Assembly (NCBI RefSeq): GCF_011043735.1
Contig: NZ_JAAKGV010000023.1
Span: 62,001 to 126,000, forward strand
DNA length: 64,000 nt
Origin: Methylobacterium sp. DB0501
GTDB taxonomy: Bacteria > Pseudomonadota > Alphaproteobacteria > Rhizobiales > Beijerinckiaceae
Direction: 5' to 3'
Positions 46,735 to 55,922 of this stretch are shown piece after piece (within the stretch, counting starts at the first letter, position 1; every line of letters starts with the position of its first letter). Both the position numbers and the translations under genes were made by a program. The notes below the pieces were generated by a model that was not told the DNA's origin, searched no databases, and saw nothing but the letters and a program-made list of their open reading frames with translations.

Positions 46735-46809
46735 TGGGGCGTCGCCAAGCGGTAAGGCAGCGGTTTTTGGTACCGCCATTCCCAGGTTCGAATCCTGGCG
46801 CCCCAGCCA
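46735..46809 (+). tRNA. tRNA-Gln (anticodon UUG)
   Basis: Acceptor arms tggggcg and cgcccca pair fully; D-arm gccaagcggtaaggc; anticodon stem gcggt/accgc with loop ttttggt, giving UUG; T-arm ccaggttcgaatcctgg with the invariant ttcga. Discriminator G and an encoded CCA (46807-46809). It appears intact and serves as the integration site for the neighbouring integrase. Confidence 0.97.
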
Positions 46810-46929
46810 AAGTCTCAAGATTCTCAGCCGACCGTTGATTCTCCGGCTGTTTTCGGACCCGCCCGGGCCGACCGCTCCGTCCAGGTCCACTCGGGAGGTC
46901 CACTTGTCTGGACGGCAGGGATTCCTGCC

Positions 46930-48849
46930 TTGCCCCGCACCCACCTCCGCCGTCGCCGACAAACGGTCTTTTTTCGCCGTATCATCCCCCATGACCTGCG
47001 TCAGAGGTTCGGTCAGCGCGAGATCCTGCGCTCGCTCGGCCAAGCCACGCCGGGCGAGGCCCGACGGATGGCGCAACGCTTGTGGGATGGGACAGAGACC
47101 TTGTTCACCCTCGTCCGTTTCAACCGATCGCTCACGCGCGCCGATATCGCCCGGCTCGCGGAGCAGTACTTAGACTCCGAATCTCTGAAGCACGAAGGCC
47201 TCATAACGGCTATCGGGCACTACCCCAAGATCGACGACCTTCCTGGTGTCGACAGCGCGATGCTTGAAGACGGAATAGCCGATGGCAGCGATTTCGTCGG
47301 AGACTGTCCGAGGGGGACCCTCAATGATCCGGCCGAATGGGAGTTCCTCTATCAGTGCCGACTGGACGGCCTAAAGCGCGACCGGTCACTCAACAAATTC
47401 ACATCCGTTCGCAGCGCGGCACAGGAACTCGCCTTACGCAACGAGATCGACCTCGACACCCCCACTCAGGAATACGCGCTCTGCCGCGCGCTACTCGACG
47501 CCGAAATCACGATCGCTGAGCAGAAACTGGCCTATCTGCGCGACGTCGTCAGGCCTCATCACCCCCTGCACGCGGTCGCCCATCGTCCGATTGTTCCTAA
47601 CCCGCCCACTCGGTCCGATGCGCCAACGAAAAAGATGGCGCATCAATCTGAGAGATTGTTCAGCGAGATTTGGACCGCCTATAGCGACGATCGCGTCAGA
47701 CACAACGAATGGAAAGAGGCTATTGCTCGCCAAGCCCAGTCGACAGGGCGTCTTTTCGTCGAGATATGTGGCGACAAGCCGCTCGAGGCCTATGGACCCG
47801 CCGATGCCGCAGAGTTCAGGCGTGCTCTGCTCAGCCTTCCTGGGAAATACGACAAGTGCGTTGAGTGGCGTGACATTCAGCGCCGAAGCGGCATCCGCGG
47901 CCTGATCGAGCATTGCAACGGTAAGGCGGACATCGATCGCCTGAAGCCTCAGACCTTCAACCGGCACCTTGCGGCCTTGTCGGGCATCTGGCCATGGGCT
48001 CAGGTCAACGAAGTCGTTCCCAAGGGTACGCCGTCGATCTTCGACGGTCTGCACATCAACATGAGCCGCGTCCGAGGTCGGCATCACAGCGCTCGGGACG
48101 AGCGGCCGGCGTGGAACAGTGACGAACTCGCGGCCGTGCTGAATGCAGATTTGTTTTTCGGAATTCGCAGTCGCCGAAGCTGGAAGAAGCCGGGTCCGCA
48201 CGTCCTACGTGACGAACGCTACTGGGGCATCCTCATCGGCTGCCACAGCGGCATGCGACGCGGTGAAATATTCCAACTCCGGGTACGACACGTCGTACGA
48301 CACAAGGAGACAGGAATCTGGCATTTCAATCTCAAGGATCCGACTCTTGACCTGAAAGCCGGAGGAAGCGCCCGATGGGTCCCTCTCCATCAGAATCTGC
48401 TGAGTCTCGGGTTGATTGAGGCATTGGTGGAGGGACGAGAAGAGAATGAATTGCTCCTCCCTGAGGGTGAGGCTGGCGCCGAGAAGACGGATACTCTCAA
48501 TGATGGAGAGAACTCGCCATACGGCAGCGCCTTCGGGAAGTGGTTTCAGCGCTTTAAATCGTACCACGGTGTACGTGCTGACGTCACGTTCCACTCATTT
48601 CGACATTCGGCGACCACGCTCATCATAAACGCAGGTGCTCAGCCGAACTTTGTGGAGGAGGTGATTGGCCACGAGAGCAAGACCAGACGGTCTGAAATGG
48701 AGCGTTATTACAAAGGTCAGGCCTTGATCAAACTTAAAGACGTTATTGATCGTCTCATCTTACCAATTAACATCGAGAAAATGACCGAGGCCGCGCGCAC
48801 CGGCGAACCACATCGGGTATCTGATACTCGACGGCAACTGACTGCCTGA
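46930..48849 (+). CDS. Tyrosine recombinase / site-specific integrase
   Basis: 639 residues. The N-terminus LRRRRQTVFFRRIIPHDLRQ, then RFGQREILRSLG, is the arm-type domain seen in many Rhizobiales island integrases. Catalytic residues are all present: Arg443 in HSGMRRGEIF, His555-x-x-Arg558 in FHSFRHS, His581 in IGHESK and the nucleophile Tyr593 in ERYYKGQ. The start is a TTG immediately before this conserved N-terminus. It inserts and excises the island at the tRNA-Gln gene. Codon use is less GC-rich than the surrounding genes, consistent with recent acquisition. Confidence 0.92.
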   Translation: MPRTHLRRRRQTVFFRRIIPHDLRQRFGQREILRSLGQATPGEARRMAQRLWDGTETLFTLVRFNRSLTRADIARLAEQYLDSESLKHEGLITAIGHYPKIDDLPGVDSAMLEDGIADGSDFVGDCPRGTLNDPAEWEFLYQCRLDGLKRDRSLNKFTSVRSAAQELALRNEIDLDTPTQEYALCRALLDAEITIAEQKLAYLRDVVRPHHPLHAVAHRPIVPNPPTRSDAPTKKMAHQSERLFSEIWTAYSDDRVRHNEWKEAIARQAQSTGRLFVEICGDKPLEAYGPADAAEFRRALLSLPGKYDKCVEWRDIQRRSGIRGLIEHCNGKADIDRLKPQTFNRHLAALSGIWPWAQVNEVVPKGTPSIFDGLHINMSRVRGRHHSARDERPAWNSDELAAVLNADLFFGIRSRRSWKKPGPHVLRDERYWGILIGCHSGMRRGEIFQLRVRHVVRHKETGIWHFNLKDPTLDLKAGGSARWVPLHQNLLSLGLIEALVEGREENELLLPEGEAGAEKTDTLNDGENSPYGSAFGKWFQRFKSYHGVRADVTFHSFRHSATTLIINAGAQPNFVEEVIGHESKTRRSEMERYYKGQALIKLKDVIDRLILPINIEKMTEAARTGEPHRVSDTRRQLTA

Positions 48850-49194
48850 AAATGAAATCGGCACGCTGTTTTGGCTATGCAGCGACCTTCCACACGGCTT
48901 CTACAGAAACTAGGCCGGCTCGTTTATGTGAAAATTTTGCGAATTCCTTGGTGGGCTATTGTCATGTCAGATACGCGGCTTCGCAGCGGACCTTCCAAAC
49001 GATAATCGGACGGCTAAATCGGGTGGATTGCAGCTGTTCCGGTTTAGGGAGCAGGTCCGACAAAAGCAGACGCTCGGCAATTGACTGGAAATGGCCGTGA
49101 CCGGCTGGTCCGCTTCCGAGCCGCTTCGTCGGATAAGCGGACGGCCCCCACCCAAATGCGAACGGGAGCAGGGCGGTCAGGCGCCTCGCCATCC
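48850..49194. other. AT-richer gap after the integrase
   Basis: About 345 bases. A plus-strand frame at 48852-49100 and the extension of the MFS frame on the minus strand exist but read as noise. The segment 49060-49160 looks like intergenic debris (gacaaaagcagacgctcggc) of a kind I associate with Methylobacterium islands. No gene supported. Confidence 0.45.
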
Positions 49195-50526
49195 TTATCC
49201 AGGGCGGTGCGCCGGCCAGCGCTGGTGCAGGTCGTCGATGACGAAGGCGTGGGCGTGCCGCCGTGCCGCGGCGCCGTCCAGGTGCGGATGGTCTGGCCCG
49301 AGGTCGGCGTGTGCATGCTCGACGACGTCCGGGTCCGAGGCGGGCCACAGCACGGCCGCCGCCGCGATGGCCGCTAGGGTGAGCACGCCCAGCACCGCGA
49401 GCGTGACCGGCATGCCGGCCTCGGCTCCAAGCCAGCCCGCCAGCGGATAGGTGACGAGCCAGGCGACGTGCGACAGGGCGAACTGAGCCGCGAACACCGC
49501 GGGCCGGTCCTCGGTCGTGGCCGAGCGCCGGAGGAGCCGCCCGGTCGGGGTCTGAGCGGCCGAGTAACCGATCCCGAGAACCAGCCATGTGGCGAGCAGC
49601 ATCGGCCAGCCGATCACGCCGCCCCAGGTCGTTGCGGCGAAGGCGAGCAGCACGACGCCGAGGAGGGCCGCCGCCGGCAGCATCACGGTCCGGTCCGGCA
49701 GCCGGTCGAGCACCCGCGGCAGCAGAAGAGCCGCGACCATCGAGCCACCGCCGAACAGGCCGAGCGCGACCGCGACGTCGTTCTGGGGCCGGTGCAGGAT
49801 GGCCTGCACGATCACGACCGTGTTGACGATGACCATAGAGCCGGCCGCCGACACCGCGAGGTTCAGGGCGAGGAGGCCCCGCAGGCGCGGCGTCGCGAGG
49901 TAGATGCGGAGGCCGCGGGTGGTCCGTTCGTAGATCCCGCGGCGCTCGGTCGGCTTCGGGCTCGGTAGGCCGACAGACACGACGAGCGCCGCCGAGCATA
50001 GGAAACCGACGACCGTGCCGCCGAACAGCCAGTGGAAGTTGATCACCGTCAGAAGGATGGCGGCGAGCGCCGGGCTGAGCAGGTTCTCCAGGTCGTAGGC
50101 CAGCCGCGAGAGGGAGAGCGCCCGGGTGTAGTCGCGCTCCTCCGGCAGGATGTCGGGAATGGTTGCCTGGAAGGTCGGGGTGAAGGCGGCCGAGCAGGAC
50201 TGGAGCACGAAGACGAGGACGTAGACCTGCCAGATCTGGTCGACGAAGGGCAGGATCAGGGCGACGGCGGCCCTCACAAGGTCGGTCGTCACCAGGAAGG
50301 CGCGGCGCGGCAACTGCCCGGTGAAGGCGTTCGCCACCGGCGCGACCAGCACGTAGGCGACCATCTTGATGGCCAGCGCCGTGCCGAGCACCGCACCGGC
50401 CTCGGCCTTGGCGAGGCGATAGGCCAGGAGCCCGAGGGCGACCGTCAGCAGGCCGGTGCCGATCAGGGCGACGACCTGCGCGGCGAACAGGTGGCGGTAG
50501 GTCCGGTTTGCGAGGACGCTCAGCAT
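49195..50526 (-). CDS. MFS exporter with His-rich C-terminal tail (probable metal efflux)
   Basis: 443 residues, about twelve membrane helices. The start MLSVLANRTYRHLFAAQVVA is typical of this MFS subgroup, and TFQATIPDILPEERDYTRAL is the loop after helix 4. After the last helix comes a cytoplasmic tail (about 405-443) with HAHADLGPDHPHLD and RRHAHAFVIDDLHQRW, nine or so His in 35 residues. His-rich tails are known from nickel exporters of the NreB/NrsD type. The gene ends an operon with the CsoR/RcnR-family repressor (ten bases between them), supporting export of Ni, Co or a similar ion. Confidence 0.82.
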   Translation of the reverse strand: MLSVLANRTYRHLFAAQVVALIGTGLLTVALGLLAYRLAKAEAGAVLGTALAIKMVAYVLVAPVANAFTGQLPRRAFLVTTDLVRAAVALILPFVDQIWQVYVLVFVLQSCSAAFTPTFQATIPDILPEERDYTRALSLSRLAYDLENLLSPALAAILLTVINFHWLFGGTVVGFLCSAALVVSVGLPSPKPTERRGIYERTTRGLRIYLATPRLRGLLALNLAVSAAGSMVIVNTVVIVQAILHRPQNDVAVALGLFGGGSMVAALLLPRVLDRLPDRTVMLPAAALLGVVLLAFAATTWGGVIGWPMLLATWLVLGIGYSAAQTPTGRLLRRSATTEDRPAVFAAQFALSHVAWLVTYPLAGWLGAEAGMPVTLAVLGVLTLAAIAAAAVLWPASDPDVVEHAHADLGPDHPHLDGAAARRHAHAFVIDDLHQRWPAHRPG

Positions 50527-50536
50527 CGGGCACCCC

Positions 50537-50809
50537 TCACAGGTACTTCGCCAGCGCCTTGAACTCGGCGAGCGCGGCCCTGGCCGTTTTGCCGCCGTCG
50601 GCGACGCCGTCGCCGATGCAGTGCTCCATGTGGTCCTCGATCAGGGTGCGCTTCGCGTTGGCGATGGCGCTCTCGACCGCTTGGAGTTGCTGGGCGAGGT
50701 CGAGGCAGGGCCGGCCCTCGTCGATCATCGCGATGACACCGGCGAGGTGGCCGTGTGCGCGCTTGAGGCGCTTGACGATGTCCGGGTGGGAGGCGTGCAC
50801 GTGTTCCAT
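50537..50809 (-). CDS. CsoR/RcnR-family metal-sensing repressor
   Basis: 90 residues, all helical. Expected ligand positions: His3 in MEHVHASH, Cys35 in GRPCLDLAQQLQAVE, His60 in DHMEHC and Cys64. RcnR uses His3-Cys35-His60-His64 for Ni/Co, whereas CsoR uses Cys-His-Cys for Cu(I). This protein has the RcnR His3 but the CsoR Cys at 64, plus extra His at 5 and 8. Metal choice is therefore not predictable. It probably represses itself, the MFS gene behind it and the divergent His-rich/RND operon through the palindrome just upstream. Confidence 0.88.
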   Translation of the reverse strand: MEHVHASHPDIVKRLKRAHGHLAGVIAMIDEGRPCLDLAQQLQAVESAIANAKRTLIEDHMEHCIGDGVADGGKTARAALAEFKALAKYL

Positions 50810-50810
50810 G

Positions 50811-50839
50811 TTGACATGCTATCCTCCTGGATAGGATAA
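50811..50839 (+). promoter_or_regulatory. Divergent promoter with overlapping palindromic operator
   Basis: ttgaca (50811-50816), 17-base spacer, ggataa (50834-50839): a -35/-10 pair reading towards the His-rich protein. Inside the spacer lies the palindrome tatcctcctggata (50820-50833), followed by a third ggata. Only 41 bases separate the two divergent start codons, so a repressor here would block both operons. Confidence 0.6.
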
Positions 50840-50850
50840 GGGAAGGGTAT

Positions 50851-51228
50851 TTGACGCGTCGGTCGGACCACGGCTCGACGGGGAGATTGGATCGGGTGTC
50901 ATTCGGGCGGCGTCTCATGACGATGGCCGTGGCGTTGCTGCTGTCGGCGGTGACGGTGCTGCCGCTGCTCGCCCATGGCCGGCACGAGGCGACGGGTCCC
51001 GTCGCGCACGCCATGCCGTCGACGGCGGTGCAGGATCATGCGACCGACCACCAGGATGCCGACGAGTTGATCCACCACACGCAATCGCACGCGCAGGGTG
51101 TCATGCCGACCGCGGCCGAGGCTCCCGCGGCCGGCCGGGCCTCGGTGGCGCGACCATTCACCTGCGCGGACGATGCCTGCCGCTTCGGCGGCGCTGCCGA
51201 GGGGCCGTTCGAGCCACCGAGGGCCTGA
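50851..51228 (+). CDS. His-rich periplasmic protein, probable metal-binding
   Basis: 125 residues from a TTG; a start at ATG 50917 is an alternative. A signal-like helix (TMAVALLLSAVTVLPLLAHG) precedes a His-rich mature part with HGRHEATGPVAHAM, QDHATDHQDADELIHHTQSH and a closing CADDAC. Ten or more His plus a Cys pair fit periplasmic metal buffering. It is the first gene of the operon with the RND adaptor and pump (72 bases to the next ATG), suggesting it hands over or senses the exported ion. Not a family I can name. Confidence 0.65.
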   Translation: MTRRSDHGSTGRLDRVSFGRRLMTMAVALLLSAVTVLPLLAHGRHEATGPVAHAMPSTAVQDHATDHQDADELIHHTQSHAQGVMPTAAEAPAAGRASVARPFTCADDACRFGGAAEGPFEPPRA

Positions 51229-51299
51229 GGCCGCTCACCTCGCCCTTTCCTCGAACCACGGCTCCGCGCAGGTGCGCGGCACGCCGCCATGGCATCGAC

Positions 51300-52529
51300 A
51301 TGCTCAAACGCCTCATACCCGTGCTGCTGGCCGTCGCCGGCGGCTTCCTGATCGCGACCTGGTGGCCCGGGGCTCCCGAGGCCGTCCGCGCGATGCTGTC
51401 CCCCACCAAGGGCGGGAACGCTCCCGCCAAGCCAGAGCCTCTTCCGGCGGCCAAGGGCGAGCCGGAGAGGCCCGGCCTCGTCGCGCTGACGGACGACCAG
51501 ATCGCCAAGGCGGGGATTCGGACGGGCACGGTCGGCGGAGGCAGCCTCTCGCGCCACCTGCACGTGCCGGGCACCGTCATCCCGAGCGCCAACCTGACCG
51601 CCCGCATCGCGGTCAAGACCACCGGGACGGTCGTCGAACTGCGCAAGGGGCTCGGCGACACGGTCGCGAAGGGCGAGGTCGTGGCGCTGCTCGACAGCCG
51701 CGAGATCGCCGAGACCAAGGGCGAGTACCTGGCGGCGCGGGTCTCGGCCGCCCTGCAGAAGACGCTCTACGAGCGCGACAAGGAGCTTTGGGACAAGCGC
51801 ATCTCGTCCGAGCAGCAGTACCTGCGCTCGCAGGCCAGCTACCAGGACCTCAAGGTCAAGGAGGACGCCGCCCGGCGCAAGCTGACCTTCCTGGGCCTCA
51901 GCCAAGCCGAGATCGACGCCCTGCCGAAGCAGCCGGAGGCTCAGTTCGAGCGTCAGGAGATCCGCTCGCCCATCGCGGGCAAGATCGTCGAGCGCCGCGT
52001 CGACCCCGGGGCCGCGGTCGGACGGGACAACCTGGAGACCGAGCTCTACTCGGTCGTCGACCTGTCGAAGGTCTGGATCGACCTCGCGGTCAGTCCCGGC
52101 GACATGCCGCTCGTGCGCGAGGGCCAGGCCGTGACCGTCCGGGCCGAGGCGACCGGGGAGGCCGCGAAGGGCCGGATCGTCTTCATCGTGCCCGTCCTCG
52201 ACCAAGCCACCCGCGCGGCCAGGGTCGTCGCGGAACTGGCCAACCCTGACGAGACGTGGCGGCCGGGCTCGTTCGTCGCCGCGGAGATCGTCATCTCCGA
52301 GAAGCCGGTGCGCGTCCTCGTCCCGGCCTCGGCGATCCAGACCCTGGAGGGCAAGCCCAACGTCTTCGTGCGCGTGGCCGAAGGCTTCGAGGCGCGCCCG
52401 GTCAAGCTCGGGCGGTCGGACGACGACGACGTGGAGGTGACGGAGGGGCTCGATCCCGGCCAGGCGGTGGTCGTAGCGAACTCGTTCACGCTCAAGTCCG
52501 AGCTCGGCAAGGCCGCGGCGGAGGACTGA
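51300..52529 (+). CDS. czcB: RND efflux periplasmic adaptor (CzcB-like membrane fusion protein)
   Basis: 409 residues: N-terminal anchor helix (PVLLAVAGGFLIATWW), barrel-sandwich strand GTVIPSANLTARIAVKTTGT, a helical hairpin (about 130-200, with LWDKRISSEQQYLRSQASYQ), second half of the lipoyl-like domain in IRSPIAGKIVERRVDPGAAV, beta-barrel and membrane-proximal domains to the end. This is the adaptor of a heavy-metal RND pump, bridging the inner membrane pump and an outer membrane channel. It lies four bases before the pump gene. The name follows the family, not a proven metal. Confidence 0.9.
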   Translation: MLKRLIPVLLAVAGGFLIATWWPGAPEAVRAMLSPTKGGNAPAKPEPLPAAKGEPERPGLVALTDDQIAKAGIRTGTVGGGSLSRHLHVPGTVIPSANLTARIAVKTTGTVVELRKGLGDTVAKGEVVALLDSREIAETKGEYLAARVSAALQKTLYERDKELWDKRISSEQQYLRSQASYQDLKVKEDAARRKLTFLGLSQAEIDALPKQPEAQFERQEIRSPIAGKIVERRVDPGAAVGRDNLETELYSVVDLSKVWIDLAVSPGDMPLVREGQAVTVRAEATGEAAKGRIVFIVPVLDQATRAARVVAELANPDETWRPGSFVAAEIVISEKPVRVLVPASAIQTLEGKPNVFVRVAEGFEARPVKLGRSDDDDVEVTEGLDPGQAVVVANSFTLKSELGKAAAED

Positions 52530-52532
52530 ACC

Positions 52533-55500
52533 ATGATCCGTTCCATCCTCGGCTTCTCCGTCGCCAACCGCTACGCCGTCATCCTGGTGACCCTCATCGC
52601 CACCGCCTTCGGGGCGTGGTCGCTCGCGCGCTTGCCCATCGACGCTGTGCCCGACGTCACCAACAACCAGGTGCAGATCAACGCCATCGCCCCGGCGCTG
52701 ACGCCGGTCGAGATCGAGAAGCAGGTCACGGTGCTGCTGGAACGCGCGCTGGCCGGCACGCCGGGGCTGGAAAGCATGCGCTCCTTCTCGCGCAACGGCT
52801 TCGCCCAGTTGACGGCCGTGTTCAGCGACAAGGTCGACGTGTACTTCGCGAGGACCCAGGTCAACGAGCGCCTGACCGAGGTGCGCGGCACCCTTCCGCC
52901 CGGGGTCGAGGTGAAGCTCGGGCCGATCTCGACCGGCCTCGGCGAGATCTACTGGTGGTCGGTGGAGTATCTGCCCCCAGGCGAGGGCGTGCCCGTGAGG
53001 GACGGCCGTTCTGGCTGGCAGACGGACGGGAGCTACCTGACGCCCGAGGGCGAGCGGCTGAGGTCCGACTTCGAGCGCACGGTCTACCTGCGGACCGTGC
53101 AGGATTGGATCATCCGGCCGCAGATGAAGAGTGTGCCGGGCGTGGCCGGGGCCGACGCCATCGGCGGCTTCGTGAAGGAGTACCAGGTCCGGCCGGACCC
53201 GATGAAGCTCGTGGGCTACGGCCTGTCCTTCGCTGACGTCACCCGCGCCATCGAGGCGAACAACGCCACGCGCGGGGCTAACTACGTCGAACGCAACGGC
53301 GAGGGCTACGTCGTCCGGGCCGGCGGCCTCATCGAGAACGTCGACCAGATCCGGGACATCGTGGTGGCGACCCGGGCCGGGGTGCCCATCCTAGTGAAGG
53401 ACGTCGCGGAGGTCGGAATCGGACAGGAGCTCCGGACCGGTTCGGCCAGCGAGAACGGGCACGAGGTGGTGCTGGGCACGGCCCTGATGCTGATCGGCGA
53501 GAACAGCCGCACGGTCTCGGCCGCCGCAGACGCCAAGATCCGGGAGATCAACAAGCTCCTGCCGCCCGGCATCCAGGCCCGGACGCTCCTCAGCCGCACC
53601 GACCTCGTCGACGCGACCATCCGGACGGTGGGCAGGAACCTCGCCGAGGGCGCGCTGCTGGTCATCGCGGTGCTGTTCCTCACGCTGGGGAACATACGGG
53701 CAGCCGTCATCACCGCCCTGGTCATCCCCGTGACGATGATGCTCACGGCCACCGGCATGCTGGCGGGGAGGATCAGCGCCAACCTGATGAGCCTGGGCGC
53801 CCTCGACTTCGGCCTCATCGTCGACGGTGCGGTCATTATCGCGGAGAACAGCCTGCGGCACCTCGCCGAGCGACAACACGAGCTTGGACGCCGGCTCGGC
53901 CTGGACGAGAGGCTGGAGACGGTGCGGGTCTCGGCCGAGGAGATGATCAAGCCGAGCGTCTACGGGCAGGCCATCATCATCCTGGTCTACGTGCCCCTGC
54001 TGACCTTCACCGGCGTGGAGGGCAAGACCTTCACGCCAATGGCGCTGACGGTCCTGATCGCGCTCGTGGCGGCGTTTGTGCTGTCGCTCACCTTCGTCCC
54101 GGCGATGATCGCGACCTTCGTCACCGGGCGGGTCAGCGAGGGCGACAACGCCTTGGTCCGCGTCCTGAAGGCGGCCTACCGGCCGGTACTGTGCGGTGCC
54201 ATCCGGTCACCGATAACCTTCATCGTCGGTGCGCTGGTCGTTCTCGGGATCGCCGGAGCGCTGGCGACGCGGCTAGGGCAGGAGTTCACGCCGACGCTCG
54301 ACGAGAAGAACATCGTCATGGAGGCGCGCCGCATCCCATCGACGTCGATCACGCAGTCGCAGGCGATGCAGCTCGGCGTCGAGGAGACGATGAGCAAGTT
54401 CCCGGAGGTGGCCTTCGTCTACTCGCGCTGCGGCACGCCCGACATCGCCGCCGACCCGATGCCGCCGAACGCCTGCGACGCCTACCTCATCCTCAAGCCG
54501 CAGAGCGCCTGGCCCGACCCGCACGAGAGCAAAGAGGCGCTTATCGGACGGATGGAGGCGGAGGCGAAGCTGATCCCCGGCACGCTGCTCGGCTTTTCCC
54601 AGCCCATCCAGATGCGCTTCAACGAGCTCATCGCCGGCGTGCGCGACGACCTCGCCGTGAAGGTGTTCGGCGAGGAGTTCGGTCCGATGGTCGAGGGGGC
54701 CCGTAAGATCGCCGGCATCCTGCGCAGCCTGGAGGGCGCCGCCGACGTGAAGGTCGAGGAGGCGGTCGGGCTGCCGTTCCTTGAGATCAAGATCGACCGG
54801 CGCGAGATCGCCCGGCGCGGCCTGAGCATGGCCGACGTGCAGGACGTCATCGGCACGGCCGTCGGCGGCAAGGATGCCGGGCTGGTGTTCGAGGGCGACC
54901 GGCGCTTCGCCATCGTGGTTCGCCTCGCCGACGACGTCCGAGGAGACGTCGAGGCCCTGAAGAACCTCCCCGTCCCGCTGCCGCCCGCGCAGGCGGCTCC
55001 GGCCCGGTCGGGTACCGGCGTGCCGACCGCGCCGGGAGCGATGGGCATGAGCGTGCCGCTCCGCCAACTAGCGACCTTCACCTTCACGGAGGGGCCGAAC
55101 CAGGTCAGCCGCGAGAACGGGCGGCGGCGCGTGGTGGTGACCGCGAACGTGCGCGGTCGCGACATCGGCTCGCTCGTGGCGGAGGCGCAGGAGCGAATTG
55201 CCGCGGAGGTGAGGCTGCCAGCCGGCTACGAGGTGCGCTGGGGCGGTCAGTTCGAGAACCTGACCGCCGCCCGGCAACGCCTGATGGTGGTCGTGCCGGC
55301 GGCCTTCGCGCTGATCTTCATCCTTCTGCTCGGGGCGCTCGGCTCCGCGCGCGACGCGTCCATCGTGTTCAGCGCCGTGCCGATGGCCCTGACCGGCGGC
55401 GTGGCCGCCCTGTGGGTCCGCGACATGCCGTTCTCGGTATCGGCGGCGGTGGGGTTCATCGCGCTGTCGGGCGTGGCGGTGCTGAACGGCCTGGTGCTGC

Positions 55501-55817
55501 TCAACCATATCCGGACGCTGGTTGCGGGGGGCATGGCCATCCCCGAGGCGGTCCGGGACGGGGCGCTGACCAGGCTGCGTCCCGTGGTGATGACGGCGCT
55601 GGTCGCCGCCCTCGGCTTCGTGCCGATGGCCCTGGCGACGGGGACGGGCGCCGAGGTGCAACGGCCGCTGGCGACGGTGGTCATCGGCGGCCTCGTCAGC
55701 GCGACCCTGCTCACCCTGCTGGTCTTGCCGGCGCTCTACGTCCGCTTCGGCCGGGCGGCGACGGGAGTGCGTGTCACGGAGGTGCGGCAACCTGCGCTGT
55801 GCGAGGCAGTGCGTTGA
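52533..55817 (+). CDS. czcA: Heavy-metal RND efflux pump (CzcA/CnrA type)
   Basis: 1094 residues, twelve membrane helices with two large periplasmic loops. The proton relay motif of helix 4 is DFGLIVDGAVIIAEN, with Asp425, Asp431 and Glu438 at the same spacing as CzcA Asp402, Asp408, Glu415. This is the HME1 subgroup that exports Co, Zn, Cd or Ni rather than Cu/Ag. It takes the ion from periplasm or cytoplasm and drives it out with protons. The adaptor is upstream, but no CzcC-type outer membrane factor gene is present in the window. Confidence 0.94.
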   Translation: MIRSILGFSVANRYAVILVTLIATAFGAWSLARLPIDAVPDVTNNQVQINAIAPALTPVEIEKQVTVLLERALAGTPGLESMRSFSRNGFAQLTAVFSDKVDVYFARTQVNERLTEVRGTLPPGVEVKLGPISTGLGEIYWWSVEYLPPGEGVPVRDGRSGWQTDGSYLTPEGERLRSDFERTVYLRTVQDWIIRPQMKSVPGVAGADAIGGFVKEYQVRPDPMKLVGYGLSFADVTRAIEANNATRGANYVERNGEGYVVRAGGLIENVDQIRDIVVATRAGVPILVKDVAEVGIGQELRTGSASENGHEVVLGTALMLIGENSRTVSAAADAKIREINKLLPPGIQARTLLSRTDLVDATIRTVGRNLAEGALLVIAVLFLTLGNIRAAVITALVIPVTMMLTATGMLAGRISANLMSLGALDFGLIVDGAVIIAENSLRHLAERQHELGRRLGLDERLETVRVSAEEMIKPSVYGQAIIILVYVPLLTFTGVEGKTFTPMALTVLIALVAAFVLSLTFVPAMIATFVTGRVSEGDNALVRVLKAAYRPVLCGAIRSPITFIVGALVVLGIAGALATRLGQEFTPTLDEKNIVMEARRIPSTSITQSQAMQLGVEETMSKFPEVAFVYSRCGTPDIAADPMPPNACDAYLILKPQSAWPDPHESKEALIGRMEAEAKLIPGTLLGFSQPIQMRFNELIAGVRDDLAVKVFGEEFGPMVEGARKIAGILRSLEGAADVKVEEAVGLPFLEIKIDRREIARRGLSMADVQDVIGTAVGGKDAGLVFEGDRRFAIVVRLADDVRGDVEALKNLPVPLPPAQAAPARSGTGVPTAPGAMGMSVPLRQLATFTFTEGPNQVSRENGRRRVVVTANVRGRDIGSLVAEAQERIAAEVRLPAGYEVRWGGQFENLTAARQRLMVVVPAAFALIFILLLGALGSARDASIVFSAVPMALTGGVAALWVRDMPFSVSAAVGFIALSGVAVLNGLVLLNHIRTLVAGGMAIPEAVRDGALTRLRPVVMTALVAALGFVPMALATGTGAEVQRPLATVVIGGLVSATLLTLLVLPALYVRFGRAATGVRVTEVRQPALCEAVR

Positions 55818-55922
55818 GGAAAGCCCGTGCGAGCGTGATGGCCGTTAGGTCCGCCTCCTGGTCGATCCCAGGTCGCGTGCCATCGCCGACGACTGAACCT
55901 GTTTCGGCTCATGGCCGGTCGG

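Noticed and set aside
48852..49100. 82-codon frame after the integrase
   Set aside because: Composition is Ser/Arg/Cys-rich without motif or start context, in AT-shifted debris.
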